Shown in pieces: positions 62,533 through 64,000 of a stretch of 64,000 nt of DNA. Made by a program: the position numbers and the translations under genes. The notes below the pieces were generated by a model. The model saw only the letters and a list, made by a program, of their open reading frames with translations, was not told the DNA's origin and did no database searches. This DNA comes from Pontibacter populi (GTDB lineage: Bacteria; Bacteroidota; Bacteroidia; Cytophagales; Hymenobacteraceae), in the NCBI RefSeq assembly GCF_019336435.1, contig NZ_JAHWXQ010000002.1:682001-746000 (forward strand). Reading direction: 5' to 3'. Numbering within the stretch: position 1 is the first letter of the stretch; the number at the start of each line of letters is the position of its first letter.

Positions 62533-64000
62533 ATGAGGAAATTATACCCGTTACTTTTTTGCCTATTATTCTCTCTTTCTTTTTGCTCACAACCTCAGCG
62601 ACAGCCAGAGGAGGTAAGGATCCGGTTAGCATCTGAACCGCACACGCTTAGCCCTGTTAACTATAGCGACTCGGAGGGTTTGCAGGTTATTAATCTTTTG
62701 TTTCAGAGCCTGTTAGGAGTTGACTTGGAAGATGACCAACTGAAGCCCGTTTTGGTTAAGGCCCGGCCTCTTATTGAGCAAAAAGATTCTGTAACGCTGA
62801 TTACCTACGAGCTTAGAGACGAGGCCAGCTGGTCGGACGGGTCTCCTGTAACATCAGATGACATTGCCTTTACCTTAAAGGTTTTAAAAGCACCGTTAGT
62901 ACAAAATGAACAAGTAAAAACGCAGGTCGCCTTTATCCGTGACCTGGTTCAGGACAAAGAAAATAACAGGAAATTTACCTTCGTCTGCGATAGCTTCACC
63001 CCAGAAATGGAATTGTTATCCGGAGACTTTTTTATAATTCCGGCTTATTTATTTGACCCTGAAAATCTATTAAAGAATATACCTGTAGCCGCATTTACAG
63101 ACAGCCTTTCCAAGCTTGAAAACCATACTAAAATCAAGGCTTTTGCGGCTCAATTTAATACACCTGCCTACAACAACAATGGTAAAATATTGCAAGGTAG
63201 CGCAGGATATACACTAGAGGAATGGGTGCCGGGGCAGTACATAAAGCTCCGGCAAAAAGAGGATTGGTGGGGTAAGAACACAAATGCTACTAACCTGACA
63301 GCCAACCCCGAACACATCACGCTTCATATCATACCTGATAACACTACTGCCCTGCTTGCACTTAAAAACCGACAGCTGGATGTGCTGAAAGATATCCCTG
63401 CCCATGAGTTTGATCAGCTTAAGCAAAACAAGGATTTTCAGGAAGACTTTGATCTCTTCACACCTGATTCTTATAAATCTGTATATGCTGGTATAAACAG
63501 CCGATTACCTAAATTCGCTGATAAGCAAACCCGCCAGGCCATCGCCTACTTACTTGATATTACAAACTATATAAAGGTAACACAGCAACAATACGCTATT
63601 CCCACAGCAGGCATAATCCCTCCAAAGCTTACAGAGTTCTACAATTCTGATTTAAAGCCCTATACGTTTAATCCGGCAAAGGCAAAGCAATTATTACTTG
63701 CTGCTGGCTGGCAAGAGCGCAACACAGGCTGGTTTAAAAACATAAATGGCAAAGAGCAACAACTAACTATAGTTGTAACCTATAAAGCAGGCAATAATAT
63801 AGTCGAATCCACGGCGCTTATTTTTCAGCAAAGTGCGGCAGAACTGCACATACCCGTACAAATAGAAGCGCAGGAAGGAAACCTGTTCACGCAAAACTCC
63901 AGAGAACATAAATTCGAGCTGTTCTTCCGTCCACTGAGCGGCAACCCGTTTGCCTTTAACTTTGAGCCGATATTGCATACTTCGCATGCTGCTAAAGGCG
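62533..64000 (+). CDS. Oligopeptide-binding lipoprotein (SBP_bac_5), partial
   Basis: 489 codons are visible and the frame runs off the right edge. The signal peptide ends at a lipobox (LSFCS, Cys about 18). The mature protein matches the OppA/DppA/NikA-type substrate-binding family: LASEPHTLSPVNYSDSEGLQVINLLFQSL, YELRDEASWSDGSPVTSDDIAFTL and ALKNRQLDVLKDIP. It would deliver peptides (or nickel or other ligands) to an ABC importer, whose other genes may lie beyond the window. An AACTATAGTT is at 63765. Confidence 0.85.
   Translation, partial: MRKLYPLLFCLLFSLSFCSQPQRQPEEVRIRLASEPHTLSPVNYSDSEGLQVINLLFQSLLGVDLEDDQLKPVLVKARPLIEQKDSVTLITYELRDEASWSDGSPVTSDDIAFTLKVLKAPLVQNEQVKTQVAFIRDLVQDKENNRKFTFVCDSFTPEMELLSGDFFIIPAYLFDPENLLKNIPVAAFTDSLSKLENHTKIKAFAAQFNTPAYNNNGKILQGSAGYTLEEWVPGQYIKLRQKEDWWGKNTNATNLTANPEHITLHIIPDNTTALLALKNRQLDVLKDIPAHEFDQLKQNKDFQEDFDLFTPDSYKSVYAGINSRLPKFADKQTRQAIAYLLDITNYIKVTQQQYAIPTAGIIPPKLTEFYNSDLKPYTFNPAKAKQLLLAAGWQERNTGWFKNINGKEQQLTIVVTYKAGNNIVESTALIFQQSAAELHIPVQIEAQEGNLFTQNSREHKFELFFRPLSGNPFAFNFEPILHTSHAAKG

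Larger units (their letters stand above)
1370..63774. repeat. Dispersed palindrome AACTATAGTT, at least 19 complete copies
   Basis: Complete 10-base palindromes were located at 1370, 18193, 19776, 22951, 25147, 26013, 27079, 27434, 27533, 29189, 30835, 37456, 39401, 40529, 44355, 46062, 54586, 54665 and 63765 (first base of each). Half-copies (AACTATA or TATAGTT) are far more numerous. Copies lie both between and inside genes and in different reading frames, for example AAC TAT AGT T in hutH and ACT ATA GTT in ribF and pdhB. The count is by eye and may be incomplete. The span given runs from the first to the last copy; it is not one continuous element. Confidence 0.85.

Noticed and set aside
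62438..62632. Minus-strand open frame opposite the peptide and lipoprotein genes
   Set aside because: It is antisense to the signal peptide of the binding protein and to the peptide tail; composition is not coding-like.

Overview
The window looks like chromosomal DNA of a Bacteroidota bacterium, most likely order Cytophagales and family Hymenobacteraceae (Pontibacter-like; the family is an inference). Support comes from a gliding-motility/type IX secretion type C-terminal domain, promoters of the Bacteroidota type (TTTG, about 20 bases, TAnnTTTG), lipoproteins and families common in that phylum (DUF1573, Bacteroidota-type AMP nucleosidase, fused E1 alpha/beta dehydrogenase, GNAT-nitrilase fusion), and dense dispersed repeats. 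No tRNA, rRNA, CRISPR array, insertion sequence or prophage was recognised.

Layout. 1-6 kb: end of uppP, then truB and ribF, a 1-kb repeat island, a two-subunit CoA transferase and a GNAT-nitrilase fusion. 5.9-16.6 kb: a surface-polysaccharide locus with a divergent Wzz-like protein, flippase, glycosyltransferases, polymerase/ligase-like membrane proteins and a priming glycosylphosphotransferase; it looks AT-richer than its flanks. 16.7-23.4 kb: hisS-hutH, a secreted CHU_C protein, YbaB, a GT2 glycosyltransferase and PspC. 23.5-35.7 kb: a TPR lipoprotein, E1 beta, YihY, a methyltransferase, DinB, DUF429, a thioredoxin, guanine deaminase, a universal stress protein and ffh. 35.9-56 kb: a GT4 enzyme, ArsC-like, FRG, transglutaminase-like, NtrC-like without a DNA-binding domain, MtfA-SEC-C, LuxE-like, fused E1, DUF1573, alanine dehydrogenase, an orphan HsdR_N-like nuclease, AMP nucleosidase, amidohydrolase and an MFS transporter.

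56-64 kb is the most unusual part. Four tandem paralogous genes of about 490 codons encode helical, TPR-like proteins of unknown function on the minus strand. They diverge from a 58-codon gene for a peptide with a hydrophobic N-terminus and a Gly/Trp C-terminus. That gene is followed directly by an OppA/DppA-like peptide-binding lipoprotein cut by the window edge. The arrangement recalls peptide-pheromone systems (helical-repeat receptors, a small peptide, an oligopeptide importer), but this is a hypothesis. Two of the paralogs share an almost identical C-terminal block, which points to gene conversion.

A second window-wide signal is the palindrome AACTATAGTT, found complete at least 19 times with many half-copies, inside genes in more than one reading frame and between genes. 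I saw no complete copy in the polysaccharide locus or the paralog array. Three intergenic islands (about 2, 37.5 and 51 kb) carry the same mosaic of hairpin modules and a conserved core that could fold as RNA. Two smaller inverted-repeat elements (27.5 and 54.6 kb) form another family.
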